Counted from the first letter of the stretch, positions 37,175-48,248 are shown. The stretch is 64,000 nt of DNA from an uncultured Eubacterium sp. (GCA_945946665.1 CAMEWO010000001.1:124001-188000); one strand, 5' to 3'. Numbers and translations are program-made. Notes: generated by a model not told the origin, from the sequence alone.

Positions 37175-37195
37175 ATATATCCTCTATTCTAATTA

Positions 37196-38299
37196 TTATT
37201 GTGCAACCTTGCTTTCCTCAACTAATTTAGCTATAACAAGGAATCTCTTGTTATCATCATAGTTAGGAACCATAGTACATGTTGACAGAGTAATAATCTT
37301 GGAATTCTCATCAATAACTACGCTGTCATCAATAACACCGCCATAAGTTGTCTTGGCATCATTTACAAACTGTACCATAGATGCTCCATCATTAACACCA
37401 TACTTTGCTGGAATCAGAACATCAGTAAAATGTACTGCAGCAAATATCTGATACTTAAGCTGTCTGTCACCCTGGTAGATGTAAATATATGGGTACTGCT
37501 TTAAGAATTCCTCATCTTCATAGTAATGAAGCTGTGTAAACATAACTGAATTAATATTATGTGTAGCAGCATGACCATAGATAATTGTATTCTTATCTGA
37601 AAAATCCTGCTTATTATATGTGAACTGTGTATAGATAGCACCTGTCCATGAATAATAATGGTTAACCGTATAATTCAGATAATAATTCTCACCTCTGCTC
37701 TCTGATTGGAGAATTGGATAATCAATATCTGTTCCAGGAATGTAGATATATGCATATATATCCTCATTAGAGCTCTGTAACTCATCAAATGAAACATTTT
37801 TCTCAGGCTCAACAACTGCCATGGTTGTCTCCTGCTGTGTAGGTGCCTCGGTAGCCTTAGTAACAGCAGTAACATTAGTATTAGTGTTTACAACCGGCTT
37901 CTTATTCTTCTTGCCTGTTGCAAGAACAATAATTACAACGATAACAGCTATTACCACAATTGCAAGAGCAGCAATGCATCCCAGCTGTTTCTTACTTAAA
38001 TTCTTTAAAGTATCAACAAAGCTGGCAGAAGAATTAACTGACTGACTGCGTCTTGGCACATATTCAGATTCTTCATCCTCTTCTTCATCTTCGTCATCTT
38101 CATCAATACTGTCATCCTCTTCAATGTCAGCACCATCTTCTGAATCTGACTCATATTCTCCCTCTGAAGCCTCTGATTCAGCCTCATCAGCAGTTTCTGT
38201 TACTCCTTCTGCATCATCCAGCGCATCGCCCTGAAGTTCCTGTGTGTCTGTAACATTATCAAATGTTTCATCCATGTTGTTTTCGTTATTGTCTTTCAT
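37196..38299 (-). CDS. srtB: Class B-type sortase with acidic cytoplasmic tail
   Basis: The 367-residue transpeptidase has an acidic N-terminal region (1-85, with runs of Asp/Glu), one membrane span (about 107-128) and an outside sortase domain. The catalytic triad is H243 in IYGHAATH, C341 in TLSTC and R352 in KRFLVIAK. The helix between H243 and C341 and the TLSTC motif favour class B. It would attach a surface protein with a C-terminal sorting signal to the wall or assemble pili. No substrate is seen in this window. The acidic tail is unusual. Confidence 0.85.
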   Translation of the reverse strand: MKDNNENNMDETFDNVTDTQELQGDALDDAEGVTETADEAESEASEGEYESDSEDGADIEEDDSIDEDDEDEEEDEESEYVPRRSQSVNSSASFVDTLKNLSKKQLGCIAALAIVVIAVIVVIIVLATGKKNKKPVVNTNTNVTAVTKATEAPTQQETTMAVVEPEKNVSFDELQSSNEDIYAYIYIPGTDIDYPILQSESRGENYYLNYTVNHYYSWTGAIYTQFTYNKQDFSDKNTIIYGHAATHNINSVMFTQLHYYEDEEFLKQYPYIYIYQGDRQLKYQIFAAVHFTDVLIPAKYGVNDGASMVQFVNDAKTTYGGVIDDSVVIDENSKIITLSTCTMVPNYDDNKRFLVIAKLVEESKVAQ

Positions 38300-38330
38300 A
38301 ACATCTCCCTTTCGTTACATTAATTTGATA

Positions 38331-39461
38331 TTACTTGAAAAATCCCTTTTTCTTGTGCGGTACATCTTCCCCTGTAAGAAGCTTTTCATAATTAACCAAA
38401 GCTTCCTTCTGCTCAGCGGTAAGCTTACTAGGAATATCCACAATTAAAGTAATATAATGGTCTCCTCTGACTTCCTTGTTACGGACTGTTGGCATACCTT
38501 TGCCTTTTAAACGTACATTAGTACCTGAAGCCGTTCCTGGTTTTACCTCGTAAATAACCTCGCCATCAACTGTTCTTACTTTAATCTCCCCGCCTAATAC
38601 CGCTTTTGGATAACTGATTCTCACGTTAGACATGATATTGTATCCATCTCTTCTGAATTCAGGATCCGGGCTTATCATTACTGCAACCAGCAGATCGCCT
38701 CTTGGGCCTCCGTTAATTCCAGGCTCACCCTTACCTTGTATTCTAACACACTGACCATCATCAATGCCAGCAGGAATTGTAACTTCTATGGTTTTTTTAA
38801 CAGAAACATATCCTGAGCCATAACAGTCAGGACATTTTTCCTTAACGATTTTACCTGTTCCCTTACAATCAGGACATGGCTGCACGTTACGTACCATACC
38901 AAAAAGTGACTGCTGGGTGTAGACAACCTGGCCTTTTCCGCCACATTTACTACAGTTTTCTGGAGAAGTGCCTGGCTTGGCACCAGTTCCATGACAGGTA
39001 TTACATGTCTCCTTCAGAATAATATCAAGCTTCTTTGATGTTCCTGTTACAGATTCTGCAAATGTAATTCTTACACTGGTTCTCACATCAGAACCACGCA
39101 TTGGCCCATTACTGTTGCGTCTTCTGCTGCTTGAGCCACCAAAAAGATCACCAAAGATATCTCCAAATATATCACTTCCGAATATGTCTCCCATATTGCT
39201 GAAGTCGAATCCACCAGATCCACCACCTGAACCATCAAATGCTGCGTGTCCAAACTGGTCATACTGACGGCGTTTATCAGCATCACTTAATACTGCATAT
39301 GCCTCAGAAGCCTCTTTAAACTTTGCCTCTGCCTCTTTGTCACCCGGGTTGATATCTGGATGATACTTCTTGGCAAGCTGTCTGTATGCTTTCTTAATAG
39401 CTGCATCATCGGCATCCTTTGGCACACCTAATACCTCGTAATAGTCCCGTTTTTCCGCCAT
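38331..39461 (-). CDS. dnaJ: Chaperone DnaJ
   Basis: DnaJ delivers unfolded clients to DnaK and stimulates its ATPase. The 376 residues show the J domain with HPD (34-36), a Gly/Phe region with [13 protein letters not shown], the four CxxCxGxG zinc repeats (about 145-210) and the C-terminal beta domains. It lies downstream of dnaK but has its own strong promoter (39554-39581) and a hairpin leader, so it can be expressed apart from the hrcA transcript. The ATG has GGAGG eight bases upstream. Confidence 0.96.
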   Translation of the reverse strand: MAEKRDYYEVLGVPKDADDAAIKKAYRQLAKKYHPDINPGDKEAEAKFKEASEAYAVLSDADKRRQYDQFGHAAFDGSGGGSGGFDFSNMGDIFGSDIFGDIFGDLFGGSSSRRRNSNGPMRGSDVRTSVRITFAESVTGTSKKLDIILKETCNTCHGTGAKPGTSPENCSKCGGKGQVVYTQQSLFGMVRNVQPCPDCKGTGKIVKEKCPDCYGSGYVSVKKTIEVTIPAGIDDGQCVRIQGKGEPGINGGPRGDLLVAVMISPDPEFRRDGYNIMSNVRISYPKAVLGGEIKVRTVDGEVIYEVKPGTASGTNVRLKGKGMPTVRNKEVRGDHYITLIVDIPSKLTAEQKEALVNYEKLLTGEDVPHKKKGFFK

Positions 39462-39490
39462 TATCTACTTCCTCCATTAAAATCGCCAAT

Positions 39491-39537
39491 AACTGCACAG
39501 ATGTCATAAACAATCGTCCAAGACAATCTGTGCAGTT
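39491..39537 (-). promoter_or_regulatory. Hairpin in the dnaJ leader
   Basis: AACTGCACAGAT (39491-39502) pairs perfectly with ATCTGTGCAGTT (39526-39537), with further GTC/GAC pairing inside. It lies between the dnaJ promoter and its ribosome-binding site and lacks a U-tract, so it is more likely an mRNA stability or thermosensing element than a terminator. That role is inferred. Confidence 0.6.
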
Positions 39538-39553
39538 AAACCATAGCTATATT

Positions 39554-39581
39554 ATTATAAAATTTTTAGAATAATAATCAA
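39554..39581 (-). promoter_or_regulatory. Promoter of dnaJ
   Basis: On the minus strand TTGATT (39576-39581), a 16-base spacer and a perfect TATAAT (39554-39559). It lies between dnaK and dnaJ; no CIRCE element accompanies it. Confidence 0.65.
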
Positions 39582-39593
39582 GTACTACTTTGA

Positions 39594-39625
39594 AAAAAAT
39601 CCCATAATTTACTAAAAATGTTATG
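39594..39625 (-). terminator. Weak terminator after dnaK
   Basis: A short imperfect stem CATAACATTT/AAATTATG is followed on the minus strand by GGGATTTTTTT. The long T run supports termination, but the stem is AT-rich and weak. Confidence 0.4.
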
Positions 39626-39638
39626 AAACAGCCAGTAA

Positions 39639-41564
<1,926 letters not shown>

Positions 41565-42203
41565 TTAGTTAGCAACCTTCACCATTGAATGGCGGATTAC
41601 TGTATCTCTATAAGTATAACCCTTCTCAAACTCCTCAACGATGATTCCCTCACCTGCTGATTCATCCTCCACATGCATTACTGCGTTATGAAGGTCAGGA
41701 TTAAACTCTAAACCAACTGCCTCAATCGGCTTAACTTCAAGGTCCTCAAGCATCTTAATCATCTGCCTGTAAACCATATCCATTCCCTTGGCAAATGGTG
41801 TTTCCTTTTCTTCGTCTGTTATTGACTTGAAGCCTCTCTCAAAGTTATCAACTACCGGCAACAGCTTCTTAATAACATCTGATGCCCCCATCTCAAACAT
41901 TGCAGACTTCTCTTTATCAGTACGCTTTCTAAAATTGTCAAACTCAGCCATCTGACGCTTCACTTTATCCTGTAAATCAGCGATAACAGCGTCTTTTGGA
42001 TCAGAATCATTCCTGCATTCTGCCTGCTCCTCCGCATCACTTGCGTCCTCTGCCTGTACGGCAGAGTCTTCATTCACATCTGCGTTGGAATCAGCTGAAT
42101 TATCCATATTAGAAGCATTATCCTTCTCATCCTTTATATCTTCAACATTCTTTGCTGTTGAATCAGCTTCTTCCTGATTTTTCTTCGACACTTCAATATC
42201 CAA
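41565..42203 (-). CDS. grpE: Nucleotide exchange factor GrpE
   Basis: GrpE releases ADP from DnaK. The 212-residue protein has a long acidic disordered N-terminus (1-75), a coiled coil starting at DLQDKVKRQMAEFDNFRKRTDKEK, and the C-terminal beta domain with GLEFNPDLHNAVMHVEDES and GYTYRDTVIRHSMV, the GrpE signature. It lies five bases after hrcA and is expressed from the CIRCE promoter. Confidence 0.95.
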   Translation of the reverse strand: MDIEVSKKNQEEADSTAKNVEDIKDEKDNASNMDNSADSNADVNEDSAVQAEDASDAEEQAECRNDSDPKDAVIADLQDKVKRQMAEFDNFRKRTDKEKSAMFEMGASDVIKKLLPVVDNFERGFKSITDEEKETPFAKGMDMVYRQMIKMLEDLEVKPIEAVGLEFNPDLHNAVMHVEDESAGEGIIVEEFEKGYTYRDTVIRHSMVKVAN

Positions 42204-42208
42204 CCTTT

Positions 42209-43300
42209 CTAACTTTTCTTAAAGACATCATCCAGCTGGCTCTGTATGGTCTTTAGCTTCTCAACTACTTTCTCATAATCCATACGCTTTGGTCCTATAA
42301 TACCAACCGTACCTCTCATGCCATCCTGAAGTTCATAGGTTGCCGTAACAACACTGCAATCCTTCATAGACTCAACTGGTGCCTCACTTCCTATATACAC
42401 CTGGATGCTGTTCTTCTGGTTTTCATCAGTACTGTCACTGACAAAACTGTCCAGACTGTTCTTCTCTTCCAGAGCATATATAAGTTCACTTGCCTTGGCA
42501 GAATCACTAAGTTCGGGATACTTGAATATATTAGTGGCACCACTGGTATATATCTTAAGATTATCTTCTCCACTAATAGTTTCCACTATGGCATCCACAA
42601 CTTCCTTAACCAGCATTGTGTGCTCTCCTGCCTGATTCTCCATCTTAGAGACAATACTTAAATTCATCTCCTGCAAAGAAAGCCCTGTCAATGAAGTATT
42701 AAGCAGAATGTTAAGCTTAAGCAGATTCTCCTGGCTTAATTCCTCACTCACCGTAATAACCTTATTCCTTATGATGTTTCCCTCCATTACAATGACTGCA
42801 AGGATTTTATGGGATTCAAGACTTGACAGCTGAACGAACTTCAATTTATTGCCCTTAACCTGTGGTGCACTAATCATTGTTGCATAATTAGTGTCCTTGG
42901 CAAGAACCTTAGCAACATTCTGGAGAAGTTCTTCCACCTTATCAACCTTCTTGGAAAGAATCTCTGCCATGGACTCAACATTCTTTTCCCTGTCGCTGAC
43001 TGACTGTTCCCTGTCACTTAAGTCCTGCTCTCTGTGAGCCATCTCCGACTCCTTCTGTTTCATCATATCATCCACATATAGTCTGTATCCTTTATCAGTA
43101 GGAATACGTCCCGCAGATGTGTGAGGCTGTACAATGTATCCCATCTCCTCCAGGTCAGCCATCTCATTACGGATTGTAGCTGAACTAAGCTTTAAATCCG
43201 TATATTTGGAAATTGTTCTTGAACCAACCGGCTCACCTGTTTCAAGATAATTCTTAATAACAGCTTTGAGAATCTTTACTTTTCTCTCATCCAGTTCCAT
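42209..43300 (-). CDS. hrcA: Heat-inducible transcription repressor HrcA
   Basis: HrcA binds CIRCE and represses the heat-shock genes. The N-terminal winged helix (ELDERKVKILKAVIKNYL, SSATIRNEMADLEEMGYI, HTSAGRIPTDKGYRLYV) is followed by the GAF-like core. The ATG at 43300 is fixed by GGGAGG five bases upstream; the frame is open for eight earlier codons. Residues 84-113 form an insertion with near-exact seven-residue repeats (REQDLSD, REQSVSD, REKNVES) between the DNA-binding and core domains, not usual in HrcA. Confidence 0.95.
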   Translation of the reverse strand: MELDERKVKILKAVIKNYLETGEPVGSRTISKYTDLKLSSATIRNEMADLEEMGYIVQPHTSAGRIPTDKGYRLYVDDMMKQKESEMAHREQDLSDREQSVSDREKNVESMAEILSKKVDKVEELLQNVAKVLAKDTNYATMISAPQVKGNKLKFVQLSSLESHKILAVIVMEGNIIRNKVITVSEELSQENLLKLNILLNTSLTGLSLQEMNLSIVSKMENQAGEHTMLVKEVVDAIVETISGEDNLKIYTSGATNIFKYPELSDSAKASELIYALEEKNSLDSFVSDSTDENQKNSIQVYIGSEAPVESMKDCSVVTATYELQDGMRGTVGIIGPKRMDYEKVVEKLKTIQSQLDDVFKKS

Positions 43301-43345
43301 GGCATCCTCCCTTCCAGTTCTCAAAATACATTGTCTCTTGGATTG

Positions 43346-43372
43346 TTAGCACTCAAAATAATAGAGTGCTAA
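43346..43372. promoter_or_regulatory. CIRCE element (HrcA operator)
   Basis: TTAGCACTC, nine bases, GAGTGCTAA: an exact match to the CIRCE consensus. It lies between the promoter and the hrcA ribosome-binding site. Confidence 0.97.
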
Positions 43373-43385
43373 CATCGCTATAGTT

Positions 43386-43414
43386 AAGATAGCACTATCA
43401 TTTATTATTGTCAA
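43386..43414 (-). promoter_or_regulatory. Promoter of hrcA-grpE-dnaK
   Basis: On the minus strand the consensus TTGACA (43409-43414), a 17-base spacer and TATCTT (43386-43391). CIRCE begins about 13 bases downstream of the -10, so bound HrcA would block transcription. Confidence 0.8.
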
Positions 43415-43450
43415 CAAAAAATGCAAATAAAAATAATTAAGAAAATATAA

Positions 43451-43486
43451 AATGCGCCAGAACCCTTAAAAGGAATCCAGCGCATT
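43451..43486 (-). terminator. Terminator of the rhamnose operon
   Basis: AATGCGC (43451-43457) pairs with GCGCATT (43480-43486), with CTGG-type pairing inside, followed on the minus strand by TTATATTTTC. The stop codon of the arginase-like gene lies in the loop. Confidence 0.6.
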
Positions 43487-44209
43487 AAGTAATTCAATAT
43501 TTACATTATCATTCTTAAGAATACTGTTAGTATCAGCTTTATCATACATCGTACTGTCCATCTCACCACATATGTCTATCCCCAGCACATTTCTGTGAGA
43601 TATAAGATTTCTGATAATCTCTGTAAGAGCATTAAAAGACATATTTCCCTGATCCCAGTTGGTTATGCACTCATCTATATCAAGTACGTCCTTATCTATA
43701 GAAATATATATGGGAATATCATCTGGAATAACATCCATAATGTTCACACCGCTATCCAGCACAACAACCTTGTCTATGCATGTCACTTCATCTGTAATAA
43801 GCTGCGGATTAACTCCTGACAAATAGACATTATTCACATTTTCATTTTCCTCTATAAGGTCTTTTACCCAGCTTCCACAGGAAAGAATAGGGCCAAATAA
43901 AGGGCTCTTGGTGTCAGGATGGTTATCAGCCACAAAAAGATTAAAAGGCTTATCAATACTCTCTGTTAACAGCTTGCTGAGATAATGATAGTTTCCATTA
44001 TCTATGAAATGTACACCATGATAATCTATGCCATTGCAAGCCAGTATCTCCCGTATCCTGTCTGCGGAATCACTGTCACAGTAACACTCTGTTCCTGAAA
44101 GGCTCTCACAGTTAATCCATGCCACATCTTCTCTCTTATTAAGTTCTGAAATAAATCCACCAAGCCTGTTGTAAGCCCCAGACATGTTAATTACTGTGTA
44201 TTTCTTCAT
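43466..44209 (-). CDS. Arginase/ureohydrolase-fold protein of unknown substrate
   Basis: The 247-residue protein resembles the arginase-agmatinase superfamily in its metal motifs: FVADNHPD (about 92-99) for DxHxD and YISIDKDVLD (about 168-177) for SxDxD. The first metal histidine of the GGxHS motif is not found, and SCGSWV replaces the following segment. It overlaps rmlC by ATGA and ends the rhamnose operon. A ureohydrolase of guanidino compounds, a deacetylase-like or a non-enzymatic role are all possible. Confidence 0.7.
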   Translation of the reverse strand: MKKYTVINMSGAYNRLGGFISELNKREDVAWINCESLSGTECYCDSDSADRIREILACNGIDYHGVHFIDNGNYHYLSKLLTESIDKPFNLFVADNHPDTKSPLFGPILSCGSWVKDLIEENENVNNVYLSGVNPQLITDEVTCIDKVVVLDSGVNIMDVIPDDIPIYISIDKDVLDIDECITNWDQGNMSFNALTEIIRNLISHRNVLGIDICGEMDSTMYDKADTNSILKNDNVNIELLNALDSF

Positions 44210-44745
44210 ATACTGCTTAATCCCGGCCAGTTTTGGTCTTTCTGTGACATAATAAGGTTATCAGTAACAGGCCACTCTATGCCAATATCAGGGTCATTAT
44301 ATGCAATACCGCCCTCATCTCCAGGATGGTAAAAGTCTGTCACCTTGTAACAAAACTCTGCTACATCACTAAGCACAACGAATCCATGGGCAAATCCTTC
44401 AGATATAAGAAACTGTTTCTTATTATCTTCACTAAGCTCCACTCCGTACCATTTTCCATATGTAGGACTGTTCTTTCTTATATCAACTGCCACATCAAAC
44501 ACGGTCCCCCTGATTACCCTTACAAGCTTCGCCTGGGGAAATTCTTTCTGGAAGTGGAGTCCTCTAAGCACACCTTTTACCGACATGCTCTGGTTATCCT
44601 GCACAAATGTATAGTAAAGACCTGCTTCCTCAAAGTCTCTCTGGTTATATGTTTCTACAAAATACCCTCTCTCATCTTGATGAACTGTGGGCTCAATTAC
44701 ATATAGTCCTTCTATTGGCGTTTTTTCAACTTTAATCTGTCCCAT
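44206..44745 (-). CDS. rmlC: dTDP-4-dehydrorhamnose 3,5-epimerase
   Basis: The third step of dTDP-L-rhamnose synthesis. 179 residues of cupin type: EPTVHQDERGYFVETYNQ, the catalytic histidine in VLRGLHFQKE (about 60-64), RGTVFDVAVDIRKNSPTYGKW and the catalytic aspartate/tyrosine region FAHGFVVLSD and CYKVTDFYHP. It overlaps rmlD by 14 bases. Assignment is secure. Confidence 0.95.
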   Translation of the reverse strand: MGQIKVEKTPIEGLYVIEPTVHQDERGYFVETYNQRDFEEAGLYYTFVQDNQSMSVKGVLRGLHFQKEFPQAKLVRVIRGTVFDVAVDIRKNSPTYGKWYGVELSEDNKKQFLISEGFAHGFVVLSDVAEFCYKVTDFYHPGDEGGIAYNDPDIGIEWPVTDNLIMSQKDQNWPGLSSI

Positions 44746-45655
44746 TATCCTTTACCTCTTTTAAATATCTGGCCAAAGCATCCTTCCAGTCCGGAAGAAG
44801 ACTAAATCCATTCTCTTCAAGCTTTGACATGTCAAGTCTTGAATTAGAAGGTCTCGCCGCCGCTGACACACCATACTGCTCTGTTGATACAGGATTCACC
44901 TCAACATGTTTTCCTGCCTGCCTGAATATCTCACAGGCAAAATCATACCAGGAAATATACCCTCCTGAATTAGCAGCATGGTAAAATCCATATCTGTCTG
45001 ATTCACACATATCTGCAATTAAATCTGCAATATCCCTTGAATATCCAGGTGTACCAATCTGGTCATCCACCACCCTTAAGGTATTGTGGGAATCTGCCAG
45101 TTTCAGCATAGTCCTTACAAAATTGCCACCATTAATTCCATATACCCAGGATATTCTTAAAACAAAGAAACGCTTCAACAAGCTACTGACAGCTTCCTCT
45201 CCCTTAAGCTTGGTAAAACCATAATAATTAAGAGGAGCAAATTCTTTTGAATCAGGTTTCCATGGTATACTTCCATGTCCATCAAACACATAATCAGTGC
45301 TGATAAATATAAGCTTGGCATCTATCCTGCTGCACATGTCTGCTATATACCTTGTCCCATCAACATTAACTCTGTATACAGCATCCCTGTTTTCTATATC
45401 CTCAGCCTTATCTACCGCAGTCCAGCCAGCACAATGTACGACAACATCTGGTTGAACCTTCATAAACACTTTCCTTACATCATCTGCATCAGTAATGTCC
45501 ATTCTTAAGTATTCATCAGGATATGGATTCAGCCTGGCAATTCCACTATAGTTGTCAGTTGTGCCTGTTCCAGTTACTTCAAATCCTTTTATTTTAAGGA
45601 CTTCTGCAACATCATGTCCCAGCTGCCCGTTAATTCCAGTAACAAGTACCCTCAT
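44732..45655 (-). CDS. rmlD: dTDP-4-dehydrorhamnose reductase
   Basis: The final step: reduction of dTDP-4-keto-L-rhamnose with NAD(P)H. 307 residues of the extended SDR fold with MRVLVTGINGQLGHDVAEVL (nucleotide-binding GxxGQLG), AGWTAVDKAED, STDYVFDG and the YGFTKLKGE catalytic YxxxK. Gene order rmlA-B-D-C is typical. It is 58 bases after rmlB. Confidence 0.95.
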   Translation of the reverse strand: MRVLVTGINGQLGHDVAEVLKIKGFEVTGTGTTDNYSGIARLNPYPDEYLRMDITDADDVRKVFMKVQPDVVVHCAGWTAVDKAEDIENRDAVYRVNVDGTRYIADMCSRIDAKLIFISTDYVFDGHGSIPWKPDSKEFAPLNYYGFTKLKGEEAVSSLLKRFFVLRISWVYGINGGNFVRTMLKLADSHNTLRVVDDQIGTPGYSRDIADLIADMCESDRYGFYHAANSGGYISWYDFACEIFRQAGKHVEVNPVSTEQYGVSAAARPSNSRLDMSKLEENGFSLLPDWKDALARYLKEVKDNGTD

Positions 45656-45713
45656 AATCTATACATTTTTAAGATGCACTGCATCTTAAAATTTCCCTTC
45701 TTCATAAATGATA

Positions 45714-46733
45714 TCAGCGGTTATTATACATTCTGTCATAATAATTCTGATATTCCCCGGATATAATCTCCTCCCACCATTCTCTGTTGTCAAGATACCA
45801 CTGTATTGTCATTCTTATTCCATCAGAAAATGTTGTCTCTGGCAGCCATCCCAGCTCATTATGTATCTTTGCCGGATCAATGGCATACCTCATATCATGG
45901 CCTTTCCTGTCAGCCACATGGGTAATAAGGCTCTCCGGTTTACCAAGTTCCTTACATATAAGCTTCACAATGTCAATATTCCTCATCTCATTGTGACCAC
46001 CTACATTGTATACCTCTCCGTCTCTGCCTTTATGAATAATGAGATCAATAGCTTTACAGTGATCCTTCACATACAGCCAGTCTCTTACATTAAGTCCCTC
46101 ACCATACACTGGAAGAGGCTTATCAGCCAGGGCATTAATAATCATTAATGGAATCAGTTTCTCTGGAAAATGAAAAGGTCCATAATTATTAGAACACCTT
46201 GAAATTGTTACAGGCAGTCCATAAGTCCTGTGATATGCCATAACAAGCAGGTCTGCCGATGCCTTTGAGGAACTGTAAGGTGAACTTGTATGTATAGGTG
46301 TATCCTCAGTAAAAAACAAATCTGGCCTGTCCAGCGGCAAATCTCCATATACTTCATCAGTTGAAACCTGATGATATCTTTTAATGCCATATTTACGGCA
46401 GGCATCCATTAAAACTGCCGTTCCTTTAATATTCGTATCAAGAAAGATTTCAGGATTCTCAATAGAACGGTCAACATGTGATTCCGCTGCAAAATTAACA
46501 ACAATATCAGGTTTTTCTTCCTCAAACATTGAATATACAGCTTGTCTGTCTGTAATATTAATCTTTAAAAACTTAAATGCAGGATTATCCAAAGCAGTCT
46601 TTAATGTTGACATATTCCCTGCATATGTAAGGCAGTCAACACATATTATCCTGTAATCAGGATACTTCTCCAGCATATGATATATAAAATTAGAGCCAAT
46701 AAACCCAGCTCCGCCAGTAACAACAATATTCAT
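45714..46733 (-). CDS. rmlB: dTDP-glucose 4,6-dehydratase
   Basis: The second step: dTDP-glucose to dTDP-4-keto-6-deoxyglucose. 339 residues with GGAGFIGSNFIYHML, the catalytic TDEVYGDLP segment, YSSSKASADLLVMAYHRTYGLP (YxxxK) and NNYGPFHFPEKLIPL. The sequence matches bacterial RmlB over its whole length. It follows rmlA by 26 bases. Confidence 0.96.
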   Translation of the reverse strand: MNIVVTGGAGFIGSNFIYHMLEKYPDYRIICVDCLTYAGNMSTLKTALDNPAFKFLKINITDRQAVYSMFEEEKPDIVVNFAAESHVDRSIENPEIFLDTNIKGTAVLMDACRKYGIKRYHQVSTDEVYGDLPLDRPDLFFTEDTPIHTSSPYSSSKASADLLVMAYHRTYGLPVTISRCSNNYGPFHFPEKLIPLMIINALADKPLPVYGEGLNVRDWLYVKDHCKAIDLIIHKGRDGEVYNVGGHNEMRNIDIVKLICKELGKPESLITHVADRKGHDMRYAIDPAKIHNELGWLPETTFSDGIRMTIQWYLDNREWWEEIISGEYQNYYDRMYNNR

Positions 46734-46759
46734 ATTATTCTCCGTTTCCTGTTCAACTG

Positions 46760-47638
46760 TTAATACAGTATCTTACCCTCTGCCACTCTTCTAAGATGTT
46801 TACCATATGGTGATTTCCCATAACTTTCAGCATGGTTTATCAGCTGTTCCAGAGTAATCCATCCGTTGCTGTAAGCTATCTCCTCAATAGCCGCAATCTG
46901 GATTCCCTGTCTGTTCTCAATAACCTTAATAAATTCTGCTGCATCTGATAAAGCATCTACTGTCCCGGTATCAAGCCATGCATATCCCCTTCCCAGGGTT
47001 ACAACATCAAGTTCCCCCTGTGACAGATACATCCTGTTAAGGTCTGTTATCTCCAGTTCTCCTCTGGCAGAAGGCTTAACCTGCTTTGCATACTCGCAAA
47101 CCCTGTTATCATAAAAATACAATCCTGTAACACAGTAATTTGATTTCGGATGTTCCGGTTTCTCCTCTATCGAGACTGCCTTTCCATTGGAATCAAACTC
47201 CACAATGCCAAAACGCTGAGGGTCATCTACATAATATCCAAAAACTGTGGCTCCCTTTGTCTTAGCTGCTGCTTTAACAAGATGTTTCTTCAAGCCGCTG
47301 CCATAGAATATATTATCTCCAAGAACCATTGCACAGGAATCGCCGTCAATAAACTCCTCTCCAAGAATAAAAGCCTGGGCAAGTCCATCAGGCGAAGGCT
47401 GAACCTTATAGGAAAGATTAAGTCCCAGACTGGAACCATCTCCAAAAAGCCTCTCAAAATTAGGAAGGTCATTGGGAGTTGATATAATCAGAATATCCCT
47501 TATACCTGCAATCATCAAAACTGACAGTGGGTAATATATCATTGGTTTATCATACACTGGCAGAAGCTGCTTGCTTGTGACCTTTGTAAGAGGATAAAGC
47601 CTCGTACCACTTCCCCCTGCAAGAATAATCCCCTTCAT
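46760..47638 (-). CDS. rmlA: Glucose-1-phosphate thymidylyltransferase
   Basis: The first step: glucose 1-phosphate and dTTP to dTDP-glucose. [16 protein letters not shown] is the nucleotide-binding signature, followed by [26 protein letters not shown] and [11 protein letters not shown]. About 292 residues. I set the start at 47638 (MKGIILAGG), with GAGG six bases upstream, because the ten earlier codons are not part of the family. It heads the operon behind its own promoter. Confidence 0.95.
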   Translation of the reverse strand: MKGIILAGGSGTRLYPLTKVTSKQLLPVYDKPMIYYPLSVLMIAGIRDILIISTPNDLPNFERLFGDGSSLGLNLSYKVQPSPDGLAQAFILGEEFIDGDSCAMVLGDNIFYGSGLKKHLVKAAAKTKGATVFGYYVDDPQRFGIVEFDSNGKAVSIEEKPEHPKSNYCVTGLYFYDNRVCEYAKQVKPSARGELEITDLNRMYLSQGELDVVTLGRGYAWLDTGTVDALSDAAEFIKVIENRQGIQIAAIEEIAYSNGWITLEQLINHAESYGKSPYGKHLRRVAEGKILY

Positions 47639-47688
47639 TGTATCCTCTTTTCTGTGCTTTGCAATCACGCACCAGTTATTCTATAAAG

Positions 47689-47717
47689 AGTATAACAAAG
47701 GAGAACATTAAAATCAA
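47689..47717 (-). promoter_or_regulatory. Promoter of the rmlABDC operon
   Basis: On the minus strand TTGATT (47712-47717), a 17-base spacer and TATACT (47689-47694), about 50 bases before the rmlA start. Confidence 0.65.
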
Positions 47718-47724
47718 AAATTTT

Positions 47725-48210
47725 CTATGCTTTAGTTATATTTCTTGAAGCAGATATGTTATCAACCATATTTGTAGCTATATTTTCAATAAGCTTGTCC
47801 TTCATTATCTTTTCCATTATGATTCCTGTGGCTGTACCAATATCCTCTGCTCTGTTAATTGGAATCTTCCAGCTTTCGTTAATCCATTCTGCCCTCTCCG
47901 GCAGTACAGGTATATGTTTCCCGTCATATATACTGAAAACTGTAATCTCACCTTTTTTATACAGTTTCTTGATTATGTCCAGTTCCACCAGGGCGTAAAT
48001 ATCAGTAAACAGTTTCTGTGATACAATTATAACCACATATTTATGCTCCTTAATATAACGTCTTAACAAAAAATCTGATATGTCATTAACCACAGCCTCA
48101 TCGCTTACCGACACTGGTTCAACCCCGAACTCATCCAGCAGTGTAATCAGATTCATTGCCAGTTCTCTTGACCATTCTTCCCCTGTTCCTTCGTAAAAAC
48201 AAAAATGCAT
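47725..48210 (-). CDS. Free-standing TIR-like domain protein
   Basis: The 161-residue protein looks like a lone TIR-type domain: an N-terminal strand (HFCFYEG), helix A with WSRELAMNLITLLDEFGV, strand KYVVIIVSQKLF (57-68), then YALVELDIIKKL where E76 aligns by position with the catalytic glutamate of TIR NADases, and strand EITVFSIYDGKHIP. The long C-terminal helix is not typical TIR. GGGAGG precedes the ATG, and it has its own promoter. It could be a defence effector, an NAD-cleaving enzyme or a protein-interaction module. Confidence 0.55.
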   Translation of the reverse strand: MHFCFYEGTGEEWSRELAMNLITLLDEFGVEPVSVSDEAVVNDISDFLLRRYIKEHKYVVIIVSQKLFTDIYALVELDIIKKLYKKGEITVFSIYDGKHIPVLPERAEWINESWKIPINRAEDIGTATGIIMEKIMKDKLIENIATNMVDNISASRNITKA

Positions 48211-48248
48211 AAAAAATCCTCCCTATGTATAAATAATATTGTAATAAT

